From Phoronis australis (taxonomy: Eukaryota; Phoronida; Phoronidae), in assembly GCA_002633005.1 (NCBI GenBank), contig NMRA01000109.1:869880-933879 (forward strand): 64,000 nt of DNA, written 5' to 3'. Positions 1-12,460 of the stretch are shown in pieces. The number at the start of each line of letters is the position of its first letter. The stretch's first letter is position 1. The translations under genes were made by a program, and so were the position numbers. The notes under the pieces are model-generated. The model saw nothing but the letters and a program-made list of their open reading frames with translations. It made no database searches and was not told the DNA's origin.

Positions 1-6
1 CACCCA

Positions 7-24
7 TACACACACACACACACA
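7..24 (+). repeat. CA microsatellite
   Basis: Run of CA dinucleotides at the window edge. Confidence 0.8.
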
Positions 25-659
25 TCCGATAACTAGGGTAAGGCGGAAGTAATTACTTTACTCCCTGCCCCCATTTTGGCGGCCACACAGCGATTACAAG
101 TAGCAAGTTACCCTAGAACAAGTTATGTACTCAACCTCGATAATATCAAATAAGTTGTCACAAGTGGGGTAAGTTGCACTACGGTAGTTTAGATAGCGCA
201 TAGACAGCACTCAAACTTAGCAATAACACATTCCAGAAGCTACGGGACATTTTTCCTTAAAACATTATGGTTAGACCCCTCCCCTTAGACACCCAAGAGT
301 CTACCAGTGTCACAGAGATTTCAATTTTCATAAGGTCCTTTTCCGTCCAAAGTTCGAGGCTTTTTGAATAATCTAATAGGCTCTTTTGGAAACTTGCATT
401 ACTGCCTGTTGGTCCCTGCCTATTCACTTTGACATGAGCAGTTTAGCTACTGAAAGTAAAGCGGCGCCTTTAGCCGCATTTACATTAGGCGCGTGGGACA
501 CACAACAGCTCATCGGGTTCAAGTATGTGTGTGAACACGGCAGACATGGAGCAAATTGCTATTGCGGCGGCCATTTTTGTCCCCGTTTGATAGGTTAGAG
601 CAAGTTGCACTCAATCAGTTGCTCCAGTGTCAACTCACAGGTCTAAACACAAACTGGGA

Positions 660-896
660 CAATGCAGAATGGAATCAACTTTTAATGCCCTTGTCACTTA
701 CATAATAGCCTATGCACAGAGCAATCACAATTGTTACTTGGCGAAATAAATTTCGCCAAGTATGTTGCTCTTCCACTAAGTTTGTTTTTTTTTTACTTGG
801 CGAAATAAATTTCGCCAAGNCAATGCAGAATGGAATCAACTTTTAATGCCCTTGTCACTTACATAATAGCCTATGCACAGAGCAATCACAATTGTT
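660..896 (+). repeat. 76-bp direct duplication around palindromes and an N gap
   Basis: 660-735 and 821-896 are identical copies starting CAATGCAGAATGGAATC. Between them CTTGGCGAAATAAATTTCGCCAAG, a perfect 24-bp palindrome, occurs at 737-760 and 796-819, followed by N at 820. Probably an assembly seam. Confidence 0.7.
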
Positions 897-3800
897 TTGT
901 ATGTTCTCCAAGGTTATTCCAACAAGCGCAGACTGTCTTCATATAATTGACTTCCCTGCGGGTCGGTTTAAGTATAAAAAATTGAGAAATTAATGACATC
1001 TAGCATAAATATACATGCCCCATGCCAGGCAGGGAAAGTGATAATGAAAGAACACCCACTGGGTTTTTTTAGCCCAGTTTCTGAAAGGGCGCTCCAATAA
1101 TGGCTCTTGGGGAGGGCTTTTTGAGAAATCTCCAGAACAGTTATTCCACCAGGGAGATTTCGCAGTGACTAGGCAAAGAAATTAAAATTTGCTTTGCTGG
1201 ACTGTGAACATGCAAGCATGTGCAGTTTTATGATAATTGATCATGCTGGTCTAATACAGGTGTGAAACAATTGTGCCAGGTGAAGCATGCATTATAGATA
1301 AGCCAGCATTAAAATATATCATGTAAACCTCTGAAACGGATTCGTTAAAGAATACGGCGGGAAATCTCCCCTCCTATTTCACACAGAACCAATCCCCGGA
1401 TTGGCTATGTTCCAATACTTTTGATGTAAATGATAACAAATGGCACAGCTCTTCTTTTTAAGAATCTCATTAAAATGTTACTTATTTGGAGGCATTTCTG
1501 ATCAATTTGACATATTTTAGTGTCTTTGAAATCTATTGACTTTGATAATGCGACATTAATAACCTTCAAAAACGGCTCTGTGAAGCTGTGAGCGAGTCAC
1601 ACAATACAAACACTACATGTGACCAATCCACTGAATTACTATTGTATTAGCTGAGTTCAGACCAACTAAATCCGGTTGTAACTGTTGTAACCGGAACGTA
1701 ATTGTTAACGTTCACATTCCCACCAATATTTAAAACTGACGTAATCATACGTAGTTCTTGGTATCCGTAGTCGCCATTCGTTCGTGCTACCACTCTCTGA
1801 TTCACCTCAGATTTGACAGCATCGCCACATACGAGTTATAACTTGTACACAGAGTTTAAACAATTATAACGTCAGAGAGGGTTATAACCAGGCTAGTTAC
1901 AACTTTTAAAACCAGTCTTGAAGTGTTCAGACCAAGCTCTAAATCACTTTTAAAATTATATCAGCTTTGTGTAGAGAACAGGGCATCAGTCAAAGACAAA
2001 TTGTTATGAAAAGCGTGAGAATGCAACTTATTCGAAACAATTTATGTTTTCAAACTTGCTCACATTCACCACTTGCAGTTAGAGGAAATGCATTTTATAA
2101 AATATGGAAAACAGGCCAAAATGATTAAAAAAGGTAACATCTCCCTTTAAGTAAAACATATCAACAGTTATTATCTACCTTTGCCTATGAAGACTTGGGT
2201 CTCCTATAGCCAAACCAATGCCTCATTTGAGGCTGTATGCTAACCCTCATGTGTCCACCACACAGCCAGCCTTTCATAACACATCTGGCATGGATAAATA
2301 TGACAGTTGGGAACACAAGTATTGATTTTAAATTCACACTTGAGGACTCGTTATTTCACAATCATTCTGTGATGATACAGAGCTCTAGACATCAGTCCAG
2401 TTGTACAGGGGGACAATACCGAAACATTATCTAACACACTGGTTAGCTCATAGAGAGTCCAATTTTCCATTTTTAAAACCTTAAATTCCACATTTTTTGC
2501 TTTATAAATGAACAATTTCTGTTTTTATATTTCAAAGAAAAACATAAAAATGCCTGGTAATTGCTGTATACTTTTCCACTGCATATATTTCACAGACACC
2601 TATTACTTATAATTTACTGTTAGTCATGTTTATTACTTCTCAAAACCAGAAACAGACCAGCACAACCTTCAGAAAGAATGAACTATTTATATACATGTCC
2701 ACTTCAAAGTCATCATCGGTAGACTTGGGGACCAAATCAGTTTCGCTGAATGGATATTTTAATAACCAAAAACCAAAAATACTAAAAATATGATATCTAC
2801 AACTGAAATCAGTTCAAATTCCATTCAAAACATTTACTTCCGTTAAGAAGTGCAATAATGTGAGTTCGTTCTGTGTTCCATTACGCATCCAACATAAAAG
2901 TGGTTGACAAAAGCTTCAAGCCTACAGGACTTATGTCATGTATGAGAACATTATATCATTGGCAAATATCTAGATGAAGCACTTACAACTAAGAATAAGT
3001 TTACTTCTCTAAAATAGCTATGAGCTTCATGAGTCTGGAAACTAACGCTCAAACAAGGGACAGGAAATCAAATGTTTCAATGAAATATAAACAGGTGCCA
3101 GTATTAACTGAACATAGGGTACAGCAGCTGCCTGACATACAACACAAAGATCCCTCATGTGAGAATAAATTGCATCAACAAGTTGAGGTACAGGCACACA
3201 ACCAGGCTACTATGGTTATTGATTCTTCACATTAGCATGCTAATCAGCCTTTGAAAAATGGAAAAGTGAAAATTTTGGCAATCATGCTCGTCAACAATTG
3301 TAAAGAATGGACAACTGTGAACATAGTCTGTTACGTCACCAGCGTCAGTGTTCAGCGATTGTTGCCGGGACATTTATATGTAAATGAACCGCTGTGTTGG
3401 CCGGGTGCATTCAAATGTTCGACCTGTGTGCGGCAGTCGAGAGCCAGCCGTGACACGGTGTAGACGTGTCTAAAAGCTGTTCAGAGAAAGTGGAACGTTT
3501 GTGTCGACACTAGACTTGTGACATTCAGCGGAAAAAGTGGGGACCGCAATATGATGGTGTTCAAAGTCGGATGCTGACCACAAGTGACTGTGCACGAACT
3601 GTGTGAAATAAGCTGGACTCCGACTCAGTGATATTAGTTTGGGTGCCACATGGAGAGCGGTCGACCCAGTTATGAAACATTAATTACATGTGTAAATGTT
3701 CGTTTTTAATGTTGAAGCTTCATTAAATATTATTTCTTTTAAACTTGTTATTTTCTACTAAATTGTGTCAATTAAGTCACGTCATGACAATAATGACTGT

Positions 3801-4379
3801 AGTTTTGGTGCAAAGCTGTATAAAAGTACACCTTTCAACGATGTGGGTAAAAAGTGAGCAAAATTAAATCAAGACACAAAATTTATGTCACTAAACACGA
3901 CATTCTTCCTAGAGTAAGACAAGTATGTTATGGGTGCTAAACTGCCATCATTACTATATTCTGCAGCTACATTTGAGGACCACTCATGAGTAGGCTTTTA
4001 GCCAGTTTCTTTGTGATGCTACAAAAATGTGCTTTTCTTCTTCCACAGGGTTCTTGCTACAATTAGTTTAACTTTGTTTTTTTTTAAATTTTTAGAAGTT
4101 TAAACTGAATTTCTAAGCAAATGTTGCTTCCGTAAAATTGTCACTATCAACCAACAGATGCCGCAAGTAATCGACTAAGGATGTCTGTAGTTTGTAGGCA
4201 ATTACATCGCCCTGAATGCTCCAGGCATACAAGGGCGATAGTACATATCCCCATAAAAAGTTAGCCATTTCAAAATACAGCAAACAAAATCAAATGAAAC
4301 AGGCAGATATACACATGGAATTATAACTAACCCAAACCATGACTCTAGATATAATTTAGTAAACATAACTAGAATTCAT

Positions 4380-7300
4380 CCATGAAAATCCGAAGCGGTT
4401 CGCTCGAGTTTCTCACCAGGTGCCACACTGAGGATACGGTATTACATGTGATCACGCCTGCTAACCAACAAAAAGTCCAAGGGACAAAAATCTTACGAAA
4501 TTTACCTAATATCTTCTCGTACTGCAAATGTCACGCGCCAGCTCACGCGCACTTCGCTCAGTCTCGCCCTAGCCTTTGCCTAACTCACATGACTCAGTTG
4601 AAATATTTGGTGGTGTTTACGCACGCGGTGAAAAAGTTAACGATGACCAAACAACTGAAGGTGGAATTCTTCGCCAGTCACCATAATTCTCGTACCTATG
4701 CTTCATTGAACACTGAAGAAATTAAGTGCTTTTTAATGTGATAGTTTTAAGTGTAGAATGTATTTTAGATGACGTGAAAACTCTTCATCAGCGAGTGGAT
4801 TTCACCTACTGCCCGTTTAAAATACACGGGATGAAATTCGTACAGAAAGCGATGGGAAGTATGGTAGCCCCTAAGGGCCTAACCGGAAAACAGAGGGGCT
4901 ATGTGTTGCCTACATATTGCCAAACTATTTTAAGTCAATAATAGACTTGTTATCTATTTTCACCGTGCCCACAGGGAGCACGCGCAATGTTAACAATGGC
5001 CAGTTGCAAATTTGGGCCACTAAATGAAGGATAGCTAGAACAAAAAGTTTGATTATAGCAGTATTTGTTCGAGTTGGAATTATTAAGAGATCCGACAGCC
5101 TCCTAAGCCTCAGGTGTCTCTCTTTGCGCAAAAGGTACTTATAACACAGTTTTAATCTGTGTGAGGCATAATTCGCCGAAAATTTCCCGGGCGTACTGTC
5201 TCTACTGTGGCCAGCTAGAGTCACTGTCTAGGGCAATACGTGGTCTGACAACATGGGGAAAAGACCCGAGATCCAAGCCCAGTCTAAGGTCGGGGCACGG
5301 GAAACCAGTTTTTATCTTACGTCGCTTCAACCTTACAAAGGACTTGGTTTTCGAAACCACCAATTAATATTGTCGTAAATCTAAACAATACTTACCACTT
5401 AGTTTTCTTGATCATCGTCGGAAACTTTGAAAGAAATAACCGCGTAAATCCGGTGCGCAAGCCCACATGAAAAACGACAGGCTACCAATAAAATGTAGGT
5501 CATTGGCAGCGTAAAGTTCCCCCTCGTAAAATGAATACCGCTTTCGCAACAAAGCGGTCGGGGCAAAAATATTTTGTTTGATTTAATTTAATGCTTTTAA
5601 GTTTTTATTTGTCTTTCGCTGTGTATATTTCACACATCACAACACAAAGCAGGCGTGCAAAACAAAGTAAACTCACGATTCACTGAGGGAGGAATCTTCA
5701 AAATGCAAGAGCAATGCAGAGAGTACCCGCCGTCTAGCCACGGTTTCGTACTTTGTCTCTACGCAAGCGACATCTTGTGTTTCGTTGCAAACAAGGTCAG
5801 AAATTATCAGTACTGCCTCTTTTCTAACCCTGGTACATAAAAATGCCACATTTGCCTTTTTGTAAAAAGAAATAAATGAAATAACGTAAAAGACAAACTT
5901 ACCTCTTGCGACAATACATAAAGCAATGGTTTGGTCAGTAATAAAACCCGAGTCAAGACTGCCAGAATAATCATTGGCCTATCACTTACTACTTGAGAAA
6001 GCTTCGCTGTGATGATCCCTGTTCTTTTGGTCTTCGGCAGTGTAAACAAATAAGATTGACTATGTTTGTGATTTACTGTAAGCCTGGTGTACTAGGGGGC
6101 TGTATGCCAACTTACCTTCACGTGTTAAAGTTCGTCGGGAACAACTATATTATTACTTGCATTCTTGGGACACCTAGTCGAATAATACACAATAAACCGT
6201 TTCTAGACAAAATAATGAAAAATTGTGACGAATTCGCTACTGATAGAATATTTCTTATTCATCGATGGATAACATCACCACCGCCATAGAAACACACTTC
6301 AAATCTGTTACAGAATCTCCGTCGGTGTCCATGATCACCACCAGAATGCGTGCGGAGTAATTAACATGATTCCTCCCACCCAGTATCAGTAATTTCAACA
6401 AAATGCGTCCTCACTAAAATACGCCATGAGCCCATTTCCTCCTAAACTGCTAAACGTAGATGCAGTGTCTCGGCGTTATACTTATTAGATTCAGTAGAGA
6501 TACCAAAAATGCACCAATCAAAAGAACAGAGTGGCTTGTAAAACTTGTTCAGATAACAGATTTTTTTAATGTCACACTTAATTGCCAGTTCAATGATTTT
6601 GGACGTGTGTACTTGCAAGATCCGTGGAAGAACATGGTTTCCGAAAATGGGCCCAGGGCATATTTTCGATTTGCCTTCTTACCTTTGCTGCAGTGCACGT
6701 TTTTAGAAATTAGATTGAACTTGGGGCGACCCAATTTTGCTTGCTCATCCACTGGTCTGTGTACTTGTGGTCGTGTTAATTCGCACTCCATGGTATCCCG
6801 AGATTAAGATGAATCCCGACAAGGACACCGGGACCCTATCTGCGGCGACTAAGAAAATCCTCCACCAATCATTTCGAAAAATGACAAGTCAGTTGAATCA
6901 GATTTGGTAGTCGTTGCTTCTTGAGGCCGTAGAGGTAGGCTAACAAGAATACAGGACCTGGAGTCCGATGCAACGGGCCTGGAACCTGATAGGTGTTTCT
7001 GACCGGGAGTTCCATATCTACTTTCCACAGGACCTTGTCTTCTTGTCCACGTCACCGCCTTCAGTTGATGGTTTTGAGACAAAAAAGAAAAGTGATCTTA
7101 AACTACCATGCTTTTTGTATTACTAAGATAGTTTTAGAGGCATTCAGGTGTAAGTGTATTTAATTGTGTTTGATTCGAAAGAGATGACTGTTACATTGCT
7201 AATTATTATTGTTCTATTTTTACCCGAGGTGATACCTTACTTGCAGCAAGGGTAAGTAATTTTGGGAAGTATTACCGGCGATTTCCGTATATAAGTTCGG

Positions 7301-8930
7301 GAAACCAAACGTCTTATGTAAAAATACACCAGGGCCTATACTCGGCAATGTCGAATACACGAACACAATACTGTAGTAACTCACCCTAAGTATATCCTAC
7401 TATTATTTTTAGATTTCAAGCATGCATTTTTATTCTCAGATATGCATCCCAGATATATTTTAGGGAAAAAATTTAAGGTACGCAAATTGGGCATATATTC
7501 TGCTGGAAATCTACGGTGGATCTTTTTAAACCTGTTAACCATGAAAATTTCATTGGGACAGTTTTGTTCTACTAACATGTTCAACTAACATTCCGTTAAT
7601 GTAAGTCGGTCAGTACGTTCGCGTTTAAGGCATTATTGCAACAGGTAAGTGTTGTTTTGATTTTTGTTTGGTGTTTCCATATTTTATTTTGTTATTTATT
7701 CCCATCTTCAGATAGTCACTGTTATTCTTCAACAACATTTCTGTACTGATAATGAGACTTCAGTAAACTCGCGACTGTTTATACTTTAAATGTTAGCAGA
7801 AGTGTGTAGCGTCCATCAGCAGAGACCTATAGGAAGAACTATTTGCATATAAATGACACAATGAAATGAGAACGGTCGACAAAGAAGGATTGTAATTGGT
7901 TAAGTATTTGTTAAGAAAGAAAATTAAGTATATAAGTAGTAGACTGGTTCTTGAATTGCCTGGTTTACGTCCTTCATGAGTTCAAGCTGTCCCAAATTGA
8001 ATGTTTTCGTTTTTCTTTTCAGGTCGTCACTAGTCGATTCTTCTGACTGTCCTGATCTGCCCAGTAGCCTATTGTATCAACGTGTGCAACGGTCTTGGCA
8101 GGGGGGGTGCACCTAGCAGACTCCCTTAGAATTAGTGGCACAAACTCGACATTGATGTGCAGCAGGAGGCCGGGNGGGGGGGGGGGGGTTGCGGCGTAAA
8201 TTAGTAGTGACTGAGGGAGACTGAGGTGCGCGAAATTGGTGACGACCATGGACGGCGTTAAACTGGTGACGATCAGAAGAAACGGCCCTGTTATCTTCCA
8301 CGCATATTATCAGAAAATGTTAAAGATTATAAGATTATCAGTTTCATTTCATCCACAAACAGATTTCACAAGTCAGAGTTTTCACAGTGATTAAAAAGGT
8401 AATCGAACACAGATGTGTCATTTGTGTCACCTCAGTTGCATGAAGACGCGCCAGTGTATCCATGAGTTAACATCGGGCGTTTCAAAGGCTGTGGATGAGA
8501 AAAGTTTTAATTGTAAAAAACGGTTGGGTGAATTTGATGTTAGTAGCATTTGAAATGGCATTCGCTTTCTAGCAGCACTGTACTAGTCGGCGCATTCCCA
8601 TCGTTTGCAGTACGCCTAAACATGTAGAACGACAGCGCTTCTTCAACAATTCAGATGACTACCAGGACGACGAATTGGAATCACGAGTAGATGAGAAACT
8701 ACTCATTTTACTATCATGATTGCCTTTGTAATCTATTTTAGGTAATTGTTCATTCGAAGTTTTCATGTTGAAACTGAGCTTTCAGTTAATATGGAAATAA
8801 ACGTGTCAGTGTTAACTTGCGTTTCGGTTTGTAACCAGCAGACAATGCATGAATACGTTTAACAAATATAAATATATGCTATGTTCTTGTCATTGTTCAT
8901 CACTTTCTTCATTGAACTCGTTCCCACATC
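4380..8930. other. GC-richer stretch without a supportable gene
   Basis: Locally CpG-richer than its surroundings, with a plus-strand frame at 4382-4741 (119 codons) and minus-strand frames at 6549-6791 and 6849-7082. None matches a family I know and none forms a chain of exons. One fold-back arm at 5055-5225. It could contain a 5' or terminal exon of a neighbour beyond the window. Confidence 0.35.
5055..5225. mobile_element. Diverged arm of the fold-back family
   Basis: Contains GTATTTGTTCGAGTTGGAA, TTGCGCAAAAGGTACTTATA and GAGGCATAATTCGCCGAAAA in the same order as the right arm of elements 1 and 2, with substitutions. Only one arm is recognisable. Confidence 0.55.
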
Positions 8931-8939
8931 CATTACTGT

Positions 8940-9420
8940 TACGTTTAATGCAAAATTCGTTAAAATTGAGAAAGCGCATGTTTTGATGGTCGGAAACCCT
9001 CTTTGTGCGTCGAATACGCAAGTCCAGCTTTTTATTGTGAAACCATGCGTTGACAGCGCAAACTCGATATTTTTTATTGAGAAAACGCATTTTTACAAAA
9101 GAGAATCAGTTGTCTGCAACGTTTCATGTGCGTCAACAACGCAAACCAGACCCTCTCACTGGAAAGCCCATATTTGTCACCAGGAACTCTTTTTTCACAA
9201 CGAAGCCCGATATTTCAAGTGAGATAGCGCATTTTTGAAGATTCCGTCACTCGCCAAAAACGGTTTTTGAGCATCGGCAAAGCCAGCCGAATATTTCATG
9301 TTGAGAAAGCGCATCTCTGAAAAGAAGAACCAACACTTGTCGGGAACGGTGTTCGTGCGTCGACAACGCACATTTCTTATTGGGAAAGCCAGATTTTCAA
9401 AAATTAATCGCGCAGACCAT
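8940..9420 (+). repeat. Degenerate tandem repeat with GAGAAAGCGCAT and CGTCNACAACGCA phrases
   Basis: TTGAGAAAGCGCAT-like phrases recur at about 8962, 9075, 9219 and 9300, alternating with GTGCGTCGACAACGCA-like phrases. Spacing is irregular (80-145 bp). Both strands stay open here because of the repeat, not because of a gene. Confidence 0.55.
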
Positions 9421-9740
9421 TTGAGTCTCACTGACCTGCAATTATACTGCTATCAGACGACCGAGCCAGCAATATTGATACTACGACCGCTCATCGAAAT
9501 AATGTACACCCACGAAATTCGGACACTTAAGCGCGCAAATCCAAATTAGTGGAGGTCCGCCAAATTCGGACGCCACAAAAAATTAATGATGTTTCGCGAG
9601 ATTCGTCCAATAATGATTTTTTTCTATTGCAATTAATTTTCAGTGTCCGAAAATCACGCGACTTTACCGTAGCTCCACCAAACGAACCAGGCGGGACATT
9701 GACAAAAAGTAAAACTAACACAGAATACAATTTATAAAGA

Positions 9741-12320
9741 AAATCACATTTTATTACGAGTCTCAGTTGGCAAATCACAAACTGGTCATCTTTAAAACAC
9801 CAGGCAGAATACAATATGAAATCAACATTTGCATGGAGCATGCAAAATAACAAGGTTTTTAACAAGAAAATAAAATTTTGAGGGAACCCAGAGACATGCA
9901 GGGAACATTTTCTCAGTGCACATCAGCACCGAATGACACCTGTACTTTTCTACACAGAATACAATGAGCCTAGAGATAAGACTCATCAGTTAACAGCGCC
10001 ATTTGTTTGAGCATATGAATTTGACAAAAAACACTCTAGTTTCACACACCAAAACCAAATTTAGAGTCATCAAAAATGGAAATAATCTTTAAGTTTCAGA
10101 GAGACAACCTTTCTAGTTATAGTATACTTTTTAATCTGCACAAAAACATACACACACCTTCAAATCGAAAAACACCTTTAATACAGGGTTGATTGGTCCA
10201 TGCCCTGGACACACCAGAGCAGTTGACCAGACATTCTTTGCTTAGCCAAGAAAAGACCTTGACATATGTGGCAACAGAAGCGAACTTGATTACAGTCAGC
10301 ATTCAAATCCAAATCAAAATACACTATAGAAGATCAGCTGGATGATGGATAAATCAGTGATACATTCATAGGCTGAATTATAATATTCTGTTGAAAATGA
10401 CATTCCATTTACACCTAACAGCCTCTAACATATAACTATTGCTTAAGAGAGATTAAATTTCCTATGACCAAGCCAAATCAACAACTGTTAACTTTCTTTA
10501 GACTAGCACCAATACCGGTTCAACATACATTTTTACACTGCCACAAGCACTTCTCTGGCAGGTACTGTGGTCATCTGATTTTACCACCACAGACAAAATT
10601 GCGTGTTTTGAATTCAGAAACATGAGCAAAAACTATGCAGTAGTGTACACCGTCACTTTCCCATTAGCAAAACTCCGGTCTATCAGAACTCTCCTCATCT
10701 TTCCCAATTAGTCCTCTAAAGCAGCCACATCAGTGTTAAAGCTAGTTCCAGGTATTAAACACCAGATGGCATAATTGAATCAAACTATCAATTGAATGTG
10801 TGTATCGAATGTCGTGACCTCTAACTGAGTGGACCTAACCTTTCCCATTCCAGTTTAATTCACCAATTTTGAGATGAGACGAGTAGCAATGGCTATTTGA
10901 AGTCCACGAGTTACCCTTTCCAACTGGCCAGTGGAGTTGCAGGGCTGATGGGAAAGTGACATAATGCAAATCACAAACAAGATGTGAGGTCTTGAGAGAT
11001 TCTCAGGGACTATGCAGAGCCCATGATCACGCCAGTCTTCATTCACTGACACTTGTACATATTCTACGAAACAAACACCTCTACGCATACACAGCGTGGT
11101 GTTTTTGTCTACAAGACGATTACACTTTTAAAACGTCCCACAATCACTACACGTGCAACTTTTCGACATATCAGCGAACAGGTCCAGGAATATAAACTTA
11201 GAAAACATGCTCATAATTACAGTCCTGGATAATGCTTAAGAGTTGACAAAAATGCAGGCAGATCAGATAACTAAGGTTAATGACAAGAATCAGTAACTTT
11301 ATTACAGCAATTAACTGAACCATCAACATTCCACCTTGTCATGTAACAGTGCATTTACATTTGCAGTGACACAGTACCCAGGTTAGATATCCAATACTAT
11401 ATATAAAATTTGATAACACTACTTGAAAATTAGTCCATGAATTTAAGAAATAAATTAAATTGTCCATACATCTCATTGTCTAGGCAACACTTTCCTGTCC
11501 GTTAGGGGTACAAGGATGCGCCCCTACATAGCATAGGTAGGTATACAGTAAGTGTACGCATTTAGGACCAAGTGCCAGCACGTGAAGTTGTGTCTGTGAA
11601 TTTTGACAAGCGCCCTTATGAACCACAGCAACTGAACGAAATCAATGTAATATGAAGATTGACTTGATCAGATGCCAGATGCTGGCATGTTTTCAATTCA
11701 AGATTACAAATCCATTGAAACACATTAAGAACACACAACCATTCTAAAAATGCAAGTGTAACAGTGTTCATGAAAAGTGACTTAAGAATAAAGTCAGAAT
11801 TTTGTCACAACTCTCTGCACAACTATCTCACTTGAGCAAAAATGCAGCCTGAGAATATACCCATAACTGCTAGTTACTGAGATAATTTTCCTAAATTATT
11901 TCTCGACTGTGACGCGCTGATTATTAATGGTTAAACCACGCTCAGTAAACTGCGAAGTGGGTACCTAAGACTGAATTTCTGACTTACGTTTTAAGACACT
12001 TTCACGAAACAGACCTCAGGAAACCAGTTTGTGCCTAAGTGGTGTTAGTATACGAGAACGTACACGCAAAACACTTAAGCAAAAATAACTTTCTGAAAAA
12101 CTATTTCATGCCTGTGCCTAAATATGTACACTAACGAAATGTTTGAATGAAATAAATCCATGCTATCATATTTCATTCACAAAAGGCAGTATCGCATACT
12201 CCAAACAAAAAAGCCATATGAAAAGCTTTTGCAGATTATTAACTCTCCAGGAAAGTATTGGCAGAATGAACATTTTTGGTTATAAAACGAGGAAGATATT
12301 TCAGGCCTTCAGCGGCACGG
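9741..12320 (-). other. Probable IPO5 3' UTR or downstream flank
   Basis: There is no open frame of note on either strand. Read on the minus strand it is T-rich, as a UTR would be. An AATAAA lies at 9755-9750 and another near 11303, and could end the IPO5 transcript. No repeats of the classes described elsewhere were seen. Confidence 0.35.
9750..9755 (-). terminator. Candidate polyadenylation signal AATAAA
   Basis: Canonical hexamer on the minus strand, about 2.6 kb beyond the last IPO5 exon. Plausible for a long UTR, but the hexamer is common in AT-rich DNA. Confidence 0.25.
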
Positions 12321-12460
12321 TCATGTCTGACAGTGGGCTTTGTACTCCATGGCGTGGCAAATGATTTCTCTTTTGTGTCCTCCAACAATCCCTTTAGACA
12401 AGTGCTGCTTGTATTGCTGTGAGCATGGAGTTAACTGCATGGTGCACTCTCGGAACACAT
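12321..12460 (-). CDS. IPO5: IPO5 probable terminal exon, frame unresolved
   Basis: A pyrimidine-rich tract ending AACGCAG precedes position 12460. Joined in phase 0 to exon 26, the frame reads MCSESAPCS and stops at 12431. In a shifted frame it reads [18 protein letters not shown] and runs open to 12321. The shifted frame resembles the vertebrate C-terminus (LWTECIAQLSPEQQ), so the family frame needs one extra base upstream. A small unseen exon, a sequence error or a real frameshift could each explain this. The 3.1-kb intron before it is largely repeat copy A. Confidence 0.5.

Larger units (their letters stand above)
1..4370. other. No gene seen
   Basis: AT-rich DNA with short unrelated frames on both strands and no splice-consistent exon. 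Holds the CA repeat and the 660-896 duplication only. Confidence 0.5.

Noticed and set aside
4382-4741. 119-codon plus-strand open frame
   Set aside because: Composition is not protein-like, no known domain, no splice partners. Probably chance in a GC-richer patch.
6549-6791. Minus-strand 80-codon frame near a CpG-richer patch
   Set aside because: No recognisable family and overlapped by an equally long frame on the other strand.
6849-7082. Minus-strand frame ending STDLSFFEMIGGGFS, briefly considered a GoLoco-type motif
   Set aside because: The downstream residues needed for a GoLoco motif (Q..RMDDQR) are absent and no flanking exons were found.
8881-9549. Overlapping open frames on both strands
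   Set aside because: Explained by the degenerate GAGAAAGCGCAT tandem repeat.
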